Below the pieces are notes generated by a model, which saw only the letters and a list, made by a program, of their open reading frames with translations, made no database searches and was not told the origin of the DNA. The position numbers and the translations under genes were made by a program. Below, piece by piece: positions 26,710-35,719 of a DNA stretch of 64,000 nucleotides (position 1 is its first letter; the number at the start of each line of letters is the position of its first letter). This DNA comes from Fimbriimonas ginsengisoli Gsoil 348 (GTDB lineage: Bacteria > Armatimonadota > Fimbriimonadia > Fimbriimonadales > Fimbriimonadaceae), in contig CAMCVK010000002.1 of the NCBI GenBank assembly GCA_945881865.1, forward strand, positions 310,001-374,000, read 5' to 3'.

Positions 26710-27723
26710 TTACGGAAACGTAAAAACGACTTTTCCGGCCTGACCCGCCGACATCAGCGACATGGCTTCTTCAAATTCGGTGAAGGGCATTTGGTGAGTG
26801 ATGACGGGGGCGACGTTGAGCAACCCAGAACCGAGGAGCAGACTCATCTGATCCCACGTTTCCCACAGTTTTCGCCCCACGATTCCTTGAACCAGCAGCC
26901 CTTTGAAGATGATGTCGTTGATGGGCACCGGCTGCAGTTTGTCTTTGTGCAGGCCGAGCAAACTGAGCCTCCCGCCCGCCCGTAGGCGGTCGACGGCGGT
27001 GGCAAGCGCGCCCGCGTTCCCAGACATTTCGAGCGCGACGTCGACGGTGCCGATCTTCTCGTTAACGTTTCCGTCGGTTGGGTTGACGATGACGTCCGCG
27101 CCCAGTTGCTCGGCCAAACCCCGCCGGTAGGGGCTGATCTCGCTAACAATGACTTCGCTTGCCCCGGCGGCGCGGCAGACTGCGACGGCGAACAGGCCGA
27201 TGGGGCCGGCCCCGGTGATGAGCACGCGGCAGTCCTCAATCGGCCCGGCGAGGGCAGTGTGCACGGCGTTCCCTAGCGCGTCCTGGAAGCATGCGATCTC
27301 CTTCGGAATCGACCGGGAGGTCGTGCGGGCATTGGCCTCCGGAACCACCGCGAATTCGGCAAATCCACCGTCGGTATCGACGCCGAGAAGCTGGGTCTCG
27401 GGGTCGAGGTGTCCGAGGCCAGCGGCGAGCCAGATGCTGTTGGGGGCGACGATGTGGCTTTCGCTGGAGACGAACTCGCCGATGCGGTCTTGCGCGACGC
27501 CTTCGCCGACCTCGATGATCGTGCCGCAGAACTCGTGGCCGATCACGCGGGGCGGCCGGACCCGGGAGGCCGACCAAGCGTCCCACTGGTAAATGTGCAG
27601 GTCGGTGCCGCAGACCGAGGCGGCCTCGAGCTTGATTTTGACTTGTCCCGGGCCCGTCGACGGTTCGGGAACATCCACCAGGTTCAGGCCTGGCGCGGCG
27701 GTCAACTTCGCAATAGCTTGCAC
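26710..27723 (-). CDS. L-threonine 3-dehydrogenase-like medium-chain dehydrogenase lacking structural zinc ligands
   Basis: 337 residues from GTG. It matches Tdh, which oxidises L-threonine with NAD+. The catalytic zinc residues Cys38, His63 and Glu64 and the relay residues Thr40 and His43 (VCGTDLH) are present, with QDALGNAVHTAL near 147 and the Rossmann motif GAGPIGLFAV near 170. The four-cysteine structural-zinc lobe (normally about residues 92-111) keeps its length but reads IVAPNSIWLAAGLGHLDPE, with no cysteine. A medium-chain dehydrogenase with another substrate is possible. No kbl (glycine C-acetyltransferase) gene is next to it. Confidence 0.85.
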   Translation of the reverse strand: MQAIAKLTAAPGLNLVDVPEPSTGPGQVKIKLEAASVCGTDLHIYQWDAWSASRVRPPRVIGHEFCGTIIEVGEGVAQDRIGEFVSSESHIVAPNSIWLAAGLGHLDPETQLLGVDTDGGFAEFAVVPEANARTTSRSIPKEIACFQDALGNAVHTALAGPIEDCRVLITGAGPIGLFAVAVCRAAGASEVIVSEISPYRRGLAEQLGADVIVNPTDGNVNEKIGTVDVALEMSGNAGALATAVDRLRAGGRLSLLGLHKDKLQPVPINDIIFKGLLVQGIVGRKLWETWDQMSLLLGSGLLNVAPVITHQMPFTEFEEAMSLMSAGQAGKVVFTFP

Positions 27724-27785
27724 GGCCGCCCTAGGCTACCTTCGCTCCGTTTTTGTTGGCTTTCGGTGGCTCAGGCGGGCGGTCC

Positions 27786-29066
27786 CTATCGAATGTGGTC
27801 AGGCTCGAACAGCGAGCCGATGCCCGGCCCTATGCTGCCCGGTTTGGGTTCCGTGAGGAAGGCCACAACGTCGCGCACCGAATGAACCGGAATTGCGCCC
27901 AACGCACAAAGCGCCCGCGCCGCCCGCTGGACACCGTTTTCCCGGTCAGAGCTCATCGCCTCCGTCTCCATCAACCTATCCTCATGAGCCTCACTTCTCC
28001 TCCACTTCGCCTCGTCTTCCCCCCACCCATCCTCGACATCCTCGACATCCTCGACATCCTCGGCTCTGCTCCACTCCGCCTCGCCTTCTTCCCCCTCTCC
28101 CAGATACACCATCACGCGCTCCCCCCGACGCAGAGCGGATACCGCGCCGTGCCAGGTACCGCCCTCCCGCAGTCTTGCCTCGACTACCACCGTGACGAGC
28201 CCGGCCGCATAGATGAATCCGTTCCGCTCCATCGCGCGGGCCGCCGAAAACGGCTCATCCGGAGCCGCCGCCGAGAGCGCGCGAATTCGGCGCCCTCCTT
28301 CAAACTCCGGCTCCGCCCAAACGTCGCTTGCATCCATCACGGCCGACCAAGGCCGGAGTAACCCGCACGGCCAAAATTCGGTCAGGTCGCTGCCTTCGGC
28401 GCGCAGGTAGGCCGCGGCCGCGATCCGGTCGATGCCGGGAGCCCCGCCGGAGACCAACGCGAATCCGCTCCGCGCAAGGGTAACGCCCAGCGCCGAGGAA
28501 AACCGCGCGGCCGCCGGGCTCGGCGAGCGCGAACCCACGACGGAAACCGGGATCGAGGGATCCGAAAAGACGAATTCGCTCGCGGAACGCAGATGCTCTC
28601 GGCACCAGAGCACCGGAACCCGATCTCGCAAAGCGGCGGGGAACGAACCGTCGCCAGCCGCAAGGAAGCCTAAGCTCTCAACACAGTCCAAAGAAGAAAC
28701 TGCCAAACGGTCGACCCGTGCCCACGCTGACGAATCCTCCAAGAACATCGCGGCCTCCCGCATCCCCGCCCGGCGGCAAGTCTCCGCAAAAGCAACCGCA
28801 CCGTGCAGCCCCGGCAAGCGACGAAGGAGCGCCTCCACCTCAAAGACCGGGCCGGCCGCCATCGCTGGACGGCGCGGATAGAACATCCCCGCAAGGCCCA
28901 GAATGGCCACCGCCCGGCGGATGCGTTCCAGCGACTGGTCATCCGGGACAAAAACCGCCGCCGTATCCGCTGACGTAACCTCCGCCGCAGCGTGCGCCGC
29001 AGCCGCCACCGCGGACCCACCGCCGGTCAGCGCGTCGGCCGTGTCCGGCTCCACAATCAATACCAT
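27786..29066 (-). CDS. Divergent DprA/SLOG-type protein
   Basis: 426 residues. The middle contains VSVVGSRSPSPAA near 190, ALVSGGAPGIDRIAAAAY near 218, and, after a long gap, ERNGFIYAAGLVTVVVEA then GGTWHGAVSALRRG. These are the GSR, GGA.GID and RN..I...A motifs of DprA Rossmann domains, which load RecA on incoming single strands during transformation. The N-terminal 170 residues and the acidic tail are unlike standard DprA. The tail holds a VED repeat encoded by a 9-bp tandem array. A DprA-like nucleotide-sensing SLOG protein is an alternative to true DprA. Confidence 0.8.
   Translation of the reverse strand: MVLIVEPDTADALTGGGSAVAAAAHAAAEVTSADTAAVFVPDDQSLERIRRAVAILGLAGMFYPRRPAMAAGPVFEVEALLRRLPGLHGAVAFAETCRRAGMREAAMFLEDSSAWARVDRLAVSSLDCVESLGFLAAGDGSFPAALRDRVPVLWCREHLRSASEFVFSDPSIPVSVVGSRSPSPAAARFSSALGVTLARSGFALVSGGAPGIDRIAAAAYLRAEGSDLTEFWPCGLLRPWSAVMDASDVWAEPEFEGGRRIRALSAAAPDEPFSAARAMERNGFIYAAGLVTVVVEARLREGGTWHGAVSALRRGERVMVYLGEGEEGEAEWSRAEDVEDVEDVEDGWGEDEAKWRRSEAHEDRLMETEAMSSDRENGVQRAARALCALGAIPVHSVRDVVAFLTEPKPGSIGPGIGSLFEPDHIR
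28028..28063. repeat. 9-bp tandem repeat (four copies) inside the DprA-like gene
   Basis: Four consecutive copies of CATCCTCGA (the last ends in G) give an in-frame VED-VED-VED run on the minus strand. Copy number could change without shifting the frame. Confidence 0.9.
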
Positions 29067-29075
29067 AAGTACCTA

Positions 29076-29081
29076 ATTATA
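29076..29081 (-). promoter_or_regulatory. Consensus -10 TATAAT of the DprA-like gene
   Basis: A perfect TATAAT on the minus strand ends nine bases before the ATG at 29066. Initiation about seven bases downstream would leave a leader of 0-3 nt. The -35 region is only T-rich (TTTTGT at 17 bases). It sits in the most AT-rich stretch of this neighbourhood. Confidence 0.5.
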
Positions 29082-29132
29082 CCGTACTTTCATCGAAAAC
29101 AAAACCGTGTACACTCCAGCCCTGCGACCGCC

Positions 29133-32100
29133 ATGCTAAAGCACGCCGACCTCACCCTGAACCGCATTGGAGCCTTCCTCTTCCAAACGCTGAAGCCGGC
29201 CATCCACCCGCACCGGCATGGCCTGAAGATCGAGATCAACGATTCGGGAGCCGAGGACCAGGTCCAGGCCGAGTTGGGTCCGTGGCGCGAAGTCACGAAG
29301 GGGTTCGCGTACGGACCGGCTTACACCACCGTCTGGTTCCGAGTTTCGGGCGTCGTGCCGCCGGAGTTCGCCGGGCAGCCTCTGGCCATCATCGCTGAGC
29401 TCGGCGGAGAGCGCACGGTTTGGAAAGACAACAGCCCGTGGTGCGGCGTCGACGTTGAACACTCCGACTTTGGTTGGCTCAGCGGGCACTCCTTCTCGGC
29501 CGGGCCAGAAAGCGGCCGATCGGACCTTGCCGCCGGTGGCGAAAGCATTTCCTACACGATTCAAACCTACGCCCGGAACGCGCAAACCACCGTGCACGGC
29601 AAAGAAGCCCCGCGCACCGAGACCTCGGAAACGGTCGACTACGCCGCCGTCGTTACGGTTAACACGGAAGTCAAGGCCCTGTTCTACGACGTTGAGTTCT
29701 CGCTTGGACTCCTGCAAACGATTGCGAAAACGGACCCCGCGTACCAGAACATCCTCCGCGTTCTCAACGACATCGCCAACAACTACCAAGCCAACGCGAC
29801 CGGAGCCGCCGCGCGCGACAACGTGGCGCGCGGCCGAAAAGCGATCCGCGACCTGCATGCAAGCTTGGGAGGGGAGCTGAAGCACGCGATCTACCCGGTC
29901 GGTCACGCCCACCTCGACACGGCGTGGCTCTGGCCCATCGAAATTACCAAGAAGAAGATGGCGCACACGACCTCCACCCAGCTTGGGTTGATGGAGCGCT
30001 ACCCGGACTACGTGTTCGTGCACAGCCAGGCGAGCCAGTACGAGTGGCTGGAAAAGGAGTATCCGGCCCTCTTCGCCCGCGTGCAAAGCGCCGTCAACCG
30101 GGGCCAATGGGAGCCGGTGGGTTCCATGTGGGTCGAAGCCGACTGCAACCTCACCGGTGGCGAGTCGCTCGTCCGGCAGTTTCTCTACGGACGCCGCTAC
30201 TTCCGGCAGAAGCTCGGCTACGAGACGGAAGACATGTGGCTGCCCGACGTTTTTGGCTACAGCGCCGCCCTGCCGCAGATCCTCGCGAAGTTCAACATTC
30301 GGTATTTCCTTACCCAGAAGATTTCTTGGAACCAGTTCAACAAGTTCCCGCACCACACGTTCTGGTGGCAAGGAATTGACAGCACCCGCGTGTGGTCCCA
30401 CTTCCCGCCGGCCGATACCTACAACGCCAGCGCCGAGCCGAAAGAAGTCACGTTTAGCGTCCACAACTACAAAGACCACGGACGGTCCGACCAGTCGCTG
30501 TACGTGTACGGATTTGGCGATGGCGGCGGTGGGCCTACCGAACGGCACATCGAGTTCCTGAAGCGGGGACGACTCGCCCCGAATTATCCCGAGGTGAACT
30601 TCGGCAAACGCGCCATCGACTTCTTCCGAGAAGCCAAGGCTCGATCGAAGGACCTCCAAACCTGGGTCGGCGAGCTGTACCTGGAACTTCACCGCGGCAC
30701 CTACACCAGCCAGGCCGCCAACAAGAAGGGGAACCGGCACTCCGAATTCCTCTTACGCGATGCCGAATGGCTTGCGTCCTTCTCGCCCGGCTTTCCCGCG
30801 AACTATCCGAAATCCGAGTTGGAAGCCGCTTGGAAGCTGGTGCTCCTGAACCAGTTCCACGACATCATCCCCGGTTCCTCCGTGCGCGAGGTGTACGAAG
30901 ACAGCGATCGCGACTACGCCGCGATCAAGGCGACTGGCGAAAAGATCATCGACGACTGCCTACGCCAGCTCGGGGCGGCTTTCGACACTTCCGCAATGAC
31001 CCGCCCGGTCGCGCTCTTCCAGAACGCCACCGTGCCCGGGACGGTGTTCCTCCCGTGGAACGAAGAGGGCCCGGCTCCGCAAAGCGTGAAAAGCGCTGAA
31101 GAGACTCTGCCCGCTCAGATTGTAGAAGTCTTCGGCGAAAAGCAATTGGTCTTCACGACGCCGCTCGAAGCCCTCGGGACGGTCGCCGTCGCCGAGCTCA
31201 GCGACGCGTACGCGCCGCCCCGCTCGAGGCTGAAGGGCAGCGTCCGAAAGCTGGAAAACGACGAAATCATCGTCCGGTTCGACGCCCACGGAAACATCAC
31301 AAGCATCCTCGCCCAGGAAGAAAGAACCGAGTTCATCACTCCGGGCAAGCTTGCGAACCTATTCCAACTGTTCGAAGACAAGCCGAATTTCTGGAGCGCA
31401 TGGGATATCGATGCCTTCGCCTTGGAGACGGGCGTCGACCTCGTGAAATCGGAGAGCTTCGAACTCGTCGAGAAAGGCCCCGTGCGGGTAGCCGTCGAGC
31501 TCGTCAAGAAGTTCGGAAACAGCCGAATCCGGCAACGCATTTCCCTTGGCTCCGGCCCGGGAATCCGGTTCGATACCGAAGTGGACTGGCATGAGGAAGA
31601 TCGGCTTCTCAAGGTCGCCTTCCCCATCCAGGTGAACGCAGCCCGCGCCACCTATGAGATTCAGTTTGGAAACGTGGAGCGACCCACGCACATGAACACC
31701 TCCTGGGAGATGGCGAAGTTCGAGGTTTGCGCGCACAAGTGGGTCGACCTGAGCGAGGCGGACCTCGGCGTCGCCCTCATCAACGAATCCAAGTACGGAT
31801 TCGACGTCCGTGGCAATGTGATTCGCATGAGTCTCCTGCGCAGTCCGAAGGCACCGGACCCGATCTGCGACATGGGAACCCATCGGTTCTCGTACATGCT
31901 CCTGCCGCACTTTGCGCCGTTCCGGCATGCCGACGTGGTCGCCCAGGCGTATGCGTTCAATGCTCCCGCTCGGTTTGCCCACCTCGAGCCGCACCAGGGC
32001 GAGGCGGCCTCGCTTCCGCCCTTTCTCAGCTGCGAAAACCGCAACCTGGTGATCGAAACGGTGAAAAAGGCCGAAGACTCCAACGATCTCATCGTTCGTC

Positions 32101-32276
32101 TCTACGAGTGCCATAACACGCGCGGCCGGGCGGAAGTGAATTGCGCCATCCCGCCAAAATACGCGTACCTGTGCGACTTGGAAGAGAATGTAATCGATGA
32201 AATCGAGGTGCACGGGCGGGTGATTCCGATCGACTTCAAGCCTTTCGAAATCATCACCCTCAAAATTCAGGCGTGA
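29133..32276 (+). CDS. Glycoside hydrolase family 38 alpha-mannosidase
   Basis: 1047 residues from ATG 29133; the open frame extends upstream into the DprA-like gene, but the family alignment starts here (HADLTLNRIGAFL). GH38 enzymes are retaining alpha-mannosidases needing a divalent metal. GHAHLDTAWLWP near 256 carries the metal-binding His and Asp, and WLPDVFGYSAALPQIL near 368 the nucleophile Asp. FHDIIPGSSVREVYED near 578 and a long beta-sandwich C-terminus complete it. No signal peptide, so it is likely cytoplasmic and acts on imported oligosaccharides. No glycan transporter is adjacent. Confidence 0.95.
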   Translation: MLKHADLTLNRIGAFLFQTLKPAIHPHRHGLKIEINDSGAEDQVQAELGPWREVTKGFAYGPAYTTVWFRVSGVVPPEFAGQPLAIIAELGGERTVWKDNSPWCGVDVEHSDFGWLSGHSFSAGPESGRSDLAAGGESISYTIQTYARNAQTTVHGKEAPRTETSETVDYAAVVTVNTEVKALFYDVEFSLGLLQTIAKTDPAYQNILRVLNDIANNYQANATGAAARDNVARGRKAIRDLHASLGGELKHAIYPVGHAHLDTAWLWPIEITKKKMAHTTSTQLGLMERYPDYVFVHSQASQYEWLEKEYPALFARVQSAVNRGQWEPVGSMWVEADCNLTGGESLVRQFLYGRRYFRQKLGYETEDMWLPDVFGYSAALPQILAKFNIRYFLTQKISWNQFNKFPHHTFWWQGIDSTRVWSHFPPADTYNASAEPKEVTFSVHNYKDHGRSDQSLYVYGFGDGGGGPTERHIEFLKRGRLAPNYPEVNFGKRAIDFFREAKARSKDLQTWVGELYLELHRGTYTSQAANKKGNRHSEFLLRDAEWLASFSPGFPANYPKSELEAAWKLVLLNQFHDIIPGSSVREVYEDSDRDYAAIKATGEKIIDDCLRQLGAAFDTSAMTRPVALFQNATVPGTVFLPWNEEGPAPQSVKSAEETLPAQIVEVFGEKQLVFTTPLEALGTVAVAELSDAYAPPRSRLKGSVRKLENDEIIVRFDAHGNITSILAQEERTEFITPGKLANLFQLFEDKPNFWSAWDIDAFALETGVDLVKSESFELVEKGPVRVAVELVKKFGNSRIRQRISLGSGPGIRFDTEVDWHEEDRLLKVAFPIQVNAARATYEIQFGNVERPTHMNTSWEMAKFEVCAHKWVDLSEADLGVALINESKYGFDVRGNVIRMSLLRSPKAPDPICDMGTHRFSYMLLPHFAPFRHADVVAQAYAFNAPARFAHLEPHQGEAASLPPFLSCENRNLVIETVKKAEDSNDLIVRLYECHNTRGRAEVNCAIPPKYAYLCDLEENVIDEIEVHGRVIPIDFKPFEIITLKIQA

Positions 32277-32292
32277 AGCCGCAGGTGCCCGG

Positions 32293-34167
32293 ATGGCAAA
32301 GACGCAGAACGAAGTGGGAAGACGGCGAGAGGACACCACGCCCGCGTTTGCACAACGCGCCGCACCTTTCCTGGTGCTCTTTGCCACCCTCGCCCTCACG
32401 CTGAGTCTCAGTATTTACAGCGCCAACACGGCCGAAAACCGGGAAAAGGTCCGGTTTGAATCATTGGCAATGCGGGCCCGAACGTCGGTGGACGGCCGAA
32501 TCCGCAGCCAGATTCTCGTTTTGCGAGCGGCCACCGCAATATTTAGTCGTGAGGGCCGGGCAACGAAGGCGGATTTACGCAATTTTGTTGACCGGGTAAC
32601 GAGCCAAGATGGAGAAAACGAACGGCTGGGAGTTGGCTTTGCCATGGCCTTTACCGCGGAGAACTACACCGAGCGGCAAGCGCTTTGGCGATCCATTGGC
32701 GATGCGCCGGTGCCTCCAAAACCGTCCGAGAGCAGCGTAAACATCGCGATGGTGGAGCCGGCAACGCCAAATTCCCGTGCGACCATTGGAATCAATGTTC
32801 AGGAATTGCCGGATCGACTAGCCACCCTACAGTCAGCGATTGACACGGCGGCTCCCACCGCAACGCCGCCGCTAAGTCTTCTCAACGGTCCCTCGCCAAG
32901 CTACACGGAAGAGGAGCGGCGCGGCTTCGTGATCTATGTGCCGGTATACGACGGAGGAGCAATCCCGGCTACGGTTCCCGAAAGGAGGGCGAAAATCGTT
33001 GGGTTTGTCTTCAGTCCGTTTCGTACCGCCCAGTTTTTTGAGCGGCTGACCGGCCGAGGACTTCCGCCGGAGCTGAGCATCGATATCTTCGATGGTCCGC
33101 CCGACGGGCCGGGCACCCCCATCTTCGAGTCCGCCATTCGCCCCGCGAGAGATGAGACCGCGGATATGCAGCAGAACTACCTGATGCGGATTTGCAACCG
33201 CGAATGGACCCTTAGGATTCTCCCCACCGAAACGTTTGCCAGTCAAGGAAGCGGCCGGTTTGTGGGTCTCGTCCCCCTGCTGGGCACCGTCATTGCGGGC
33301 TTGCTTTTCTCACTTTCCCTCGCCCAGCGAAGGGCCAAAGAGAAGGCAGACCTTGACGCCATGGAGCTTGCCCGAGAAGTAGAAGAACGCGCGATGGCCG
33401 AGGCCGAGATCCGTAGGCTCAACGGCGGGCTGGAAGAATTGGTCGAGGAACGCACCCGCGCGTTGCGGCTGGCAAACCAGGAACTGGAGGCATTCGTCTA
33501 TTCCGTCTCGCACGATCTCCGCGCGCCGCTCCGCACCATCGATGGCTTCAGCCTCGCGCTTGCGGAAGACTACGGAGAACGGCTGGACGCGGAAGCGCAA
33601 GACTACATTTCGCGGGTTCGCCGTGCCGCGAAACGGATGGATGGCCTGATCTCTGATCTTCTCACCCTTTCGCGAATCACCCGGGCCGAGCTGAACTGGG
33701 TGAATGTTGACGTCACCGCCACGGCGACAGAGATCGCCGCCGACCTCGTGCGCAACGGTTTGGTCGGGGGCACGGAACCGCAGTTCGTCATCCAATCTGA
33801 TATGTGGGCAAAAGCCGATGCGCGACTGCTGGTAATCGCCCTGGAAAACTTGCTGTCCAACGCGGTGAAGTTTACGAAAAACAACTCGAACCCGCGGATC
33901 GAGCTCAGCTGCACCGACGGCGTTTTCTGCCTCAAGGACAACGGCGTCGGCTTCAACCCGGATTTCATGGCCAAGCTTTTCATGCCGTTCGAACGCCTGC
34001 ACTCACCCAAAGACTTTCCGGGAACCGGAATCGGACTTGCGACCGTGCAACGCATCGTCCAGCGGCACGGCGGGGAAATCTGGGCCGACGCCAAAGAAGG
34101 CGAAGGCGCGAGCTTTTGGTTTTGCCTGGAGGCCCGCCCGGTACAGGAATCCGTAGCGGTACCCTGA
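32293..34167 (+). CDS. CHASE-domain sensor histidine kinase
   Basis: 624 residues. A membrane helix at about 28-47 is followed by an extracytoplasmic CHASE domain (about 65-290, with AMAFTAENYTERQALWR and FVIYVPVYDGG), a second helix near 320-338, and a coiled linker. HisKA has phospho-acceptor His407 in SVSHDLRAPLRT. HATPase_c has the N box ALENLLSNAVKFTK near 517, the G1 motif KDNGVGFNPDF near 550 and GTGIGLATV near 580. No HAMP domain or response regulator gene is seen nearby, so the partner lies elsewhere. It follows the mannosidase by 16 bases and could sense a small ligand linked to glycan use (inference). Confidence 0.93.
   Translation: MAKTQNEVGRRREDTTPAFAQRAAPFLVLFATLALTLSLSIYSANTAENREKVRFESLAMRARTSVDGRIRSQILVLRAATAIFSREGRATKADLRNFVDRVTSQDGENERLGVGFAMAFTAENYTERQALWRSIGDAPVPPKPSESSVNIAMVEPATPNSRATIGINVQELPDRLATLQSAIDTAAPTATPPLSLLNGPSPSYTEEERRGFVIYVPVYDGGAIPATVPERRAKIVGFVFSPFRTAQFFERLTGRGLPPELSIDIFDGPPDGPGTPIFESAIRPARDETADMQQNYLMRICNREWTLRILPTETFASQGSGRFVGLVPLLGTVIAGLLFSLSLAQRRAKEKADLDAMELAREVEERAMAEAEIRRLNGGLEELVEERTRALRLANQELEAFVYSVSHDLRAPLRTIDGFSLALAEDYGERLDAEAQDYISRVRRAAKRMDGLISDLLTLSRITRAELNWVNVDVTATATEIAADLVRNGLVGGTEPQFVIQSDMWAKADARLLVIALENLLSNAVKFTKNNSNPRIELSCTDGVFCLKDNGVGFNPDFMAKLFMPFERLHSPKDFPGTGIGLATVQRIVQRHGGEIWADAKEGEGASFWFCLEARPVQESVAVP
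34160..34165 (+). promoter_or_regulatory. Putative -10 hexamer TACCCT of gltX
   Basis: TACCCT is exactly six bases before the gltX ATG and overlaps the stop of the histidine kinase gene. No -35 was identified. gltX could alternatively be read through from the upstream gene. Confidence 0.35.
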
Positions 34168-34171
34168 GCGT

Positions 34172-35719
34172 ATGGTTCGCGTTCGATTTGCGCCTAGCCC
34201 CACCGGGATGTTGCACGTGGGAGCCCTTCGGGATGCTCTCTTCAAGTCTCTTTTCGCGCAACGTGAAGGCGGCCAGAATGTGTTTCGAATTGAGGATACG
34301 GACCGAAGCCGCTACAATGCCGACTCGGAAAGTGAGTTCGTCGAGACCCTTCGCTGGGTTGGAATTGAGTTTGACGAGGGCCCGCACATCGGCGGACCGT
34401 TCGCGCCGTACCGCCAGAGCGAGCGCAAAGAAGCGGGAATCTACGCGCCGCTTGCGGAAGAACTGATGGCCCGCGGCCACGCGTACAAGGCTTTCGAGAC
34501 CTCCGCTGAGCTCGACGAAATGCGGGAGTTTCAGCAGATCAACAAGATGCCGACCGGCTACTTTGGCGGAGCTTGGCGGGATGCAACTCCCGAGCAAGTA
34601 GACGCCGCCCAGGCCGAGGGTAAGCCTTTCGTCATTCGGCAGCGCATTCCCCGAGACACCAAAATTGTCATCGACGACGTCGTTCGGGGCCGTATCGAGT
34701 GGGACAGCAACACGGTGGATGATCCGGTCCTCATCAAGGCCGACGGCATGCCGACCTACCATTTCGCGGCGATGGTCGACGACCACCTGATGCAGATCAC
34801 GCACATTTTGCGCGGCGAAGAATGGATTAGTTCCGCGCCGAAACATGCTTTGTTGTTTGACGCGTTTGGATGGGAGCGGCCCATCTTTTGCCACTGCCCG
34901 GTCATCGTGGGCAGCGACGGCAAGAAGCTATCCAAGCGCCATGGCGCAACCCGCGTACTCGATTATATGGCGCAAGGGTTCTTTCCTCATGCCCTGAAGA
35001 ACTTCATCGCCCTCATCGGTTGGTCCCCTGGCGACGACCGGGAAGCCATGACGATGCCGGAACTAATTGGTGCGTTTGAGCTGAAAGGAATCCAGGCGTC
35101 GCCGGGCCGGTTCGACTTTGAGAAGCTGCGCTGGCTCAACGGAAACCTGATCCGCAGCCTGACGCCGCAGGACATTCTGGATGCGATCCTCGAGCTTCTG
35201 GATCACCCGCACGCGCAGGCCTACTGGGAGAACTTTGTCGACGAACCGATGCCTAACCAGGTGCCGGTTGACGGCAAAGTGGTCTGGAGCAGGCTGGAGC
35301 TGATTCGAACGAAGTTCGCCGAGGACCCGGAGCTCGTTTTGGCCGCCATTCGGGAAGAGCAGCCGCGCGTTCACACGCTCGTGGAGTTCGGCGAGGCGGT
35401 CGAATTCTTCCTCGTCGACCAACCGGTGATGGACGAGAAGGCGGTTTCGAAGTGGTTGACGCAACCCCACGTTCCGGCTCTCTTTGCCGCGATCGTCGCG
35501 AACCCGCCGGCCCCCGATTTGCCGGAGGCCGACATTCGGAACCACTACGACGCGGTGTTGCGAGCTTTTGCGGCCGACAATGGCTTCGACAAGCTTGGAC
35601 CGGTGGTTCACCCAACGCGCGTCGCCCTCACCGGGAAGACGGTCGGTCCCGGGCTGTTCGAACTCATGGCCATCCTCGGTCCAGAGCGCATCGCCGCCCG
35701 GCTCGCAAAGTGGCTATGA
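34172..35719 (+). CDS. gltX: Glutamyl-tRNA synthetase
   Basis: 515 residues. Class I synthetase that charges tRNA-Glu. The HIGH-type motif is in RFAPSPTGMLHVGALRDA (residues 5-22), FRIEDTDRSR near 41 is conserved, and the KMSKS-type loop is GKKLSKRHGA near 250. The C-terminal anticodon-binding domain ends with LTGKTVGPGLFELMAILG. Length is slightly above the usual 470-490. The start overlaps nothing; hisD starts inside its stop codon. Whether it is discriminating or also charges tRNA-Gln cannot be seen. Confidence 0.97.
   Translation: MVRVRFAPSPTGMLHVGALRDALFKSLFAQREGGQNVFRIEDTDRSRYNADSESEFVETLRWVGIEFDEGPHIGGPFAPYRQSERKEAGIYAPLAEELMARGHAYKAFETSAELDEMREFQQINKMPTGYFGGAWRDATPEQVDAAQAEGKPFVIRQRIPRDTKIVIDDVVRGRIEWDSNTVDDPVLIKADGMPTYHFAAMVDDHLMQITHILRGEEWISSAPKHALLFDAFGWERPIFCHCPVIVGSDGKKLSKRHGATRVLDYMAQGFFPHALKNFIALIGWSPGDDREAMTMPELIGAFELKGIQASPGRFDFEKLRWLNGNLIRSLTPQDILDAILELLDHPHAQAYWENFVDEPMPNQVPVDGKVVWSRLELIRTKFAEDPELVLAAIREEQPRVHTLVEFGEAVEFFLVDQPVMDEKAVSKWLTQPHVPALFAAIVANPPAPDLPEADIRNHYDAVLRAFAADNGFDKLGPVVHPTRVALTGKTVGPGLFELMAILGPERIAARLAKWL

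Noticed and set aside
28028-28063. Possible CRISPR-like or satellite array
   Set aside because: Nine-base units with no spacers and in frame with a coding sequence; a coding tandem repeat only.
28992-29132. Extended N-terminus of the mannosidase
   Set aside because: These 47 codons overlap the DprA-like gene and the TATAAT region; family similarity begins at 29133.
29136-30740. 534-residue minus-strand open frame inside the mannosidase
   Set aside because: Opposite the GH38 catalytic motifs, without any motif of its own.
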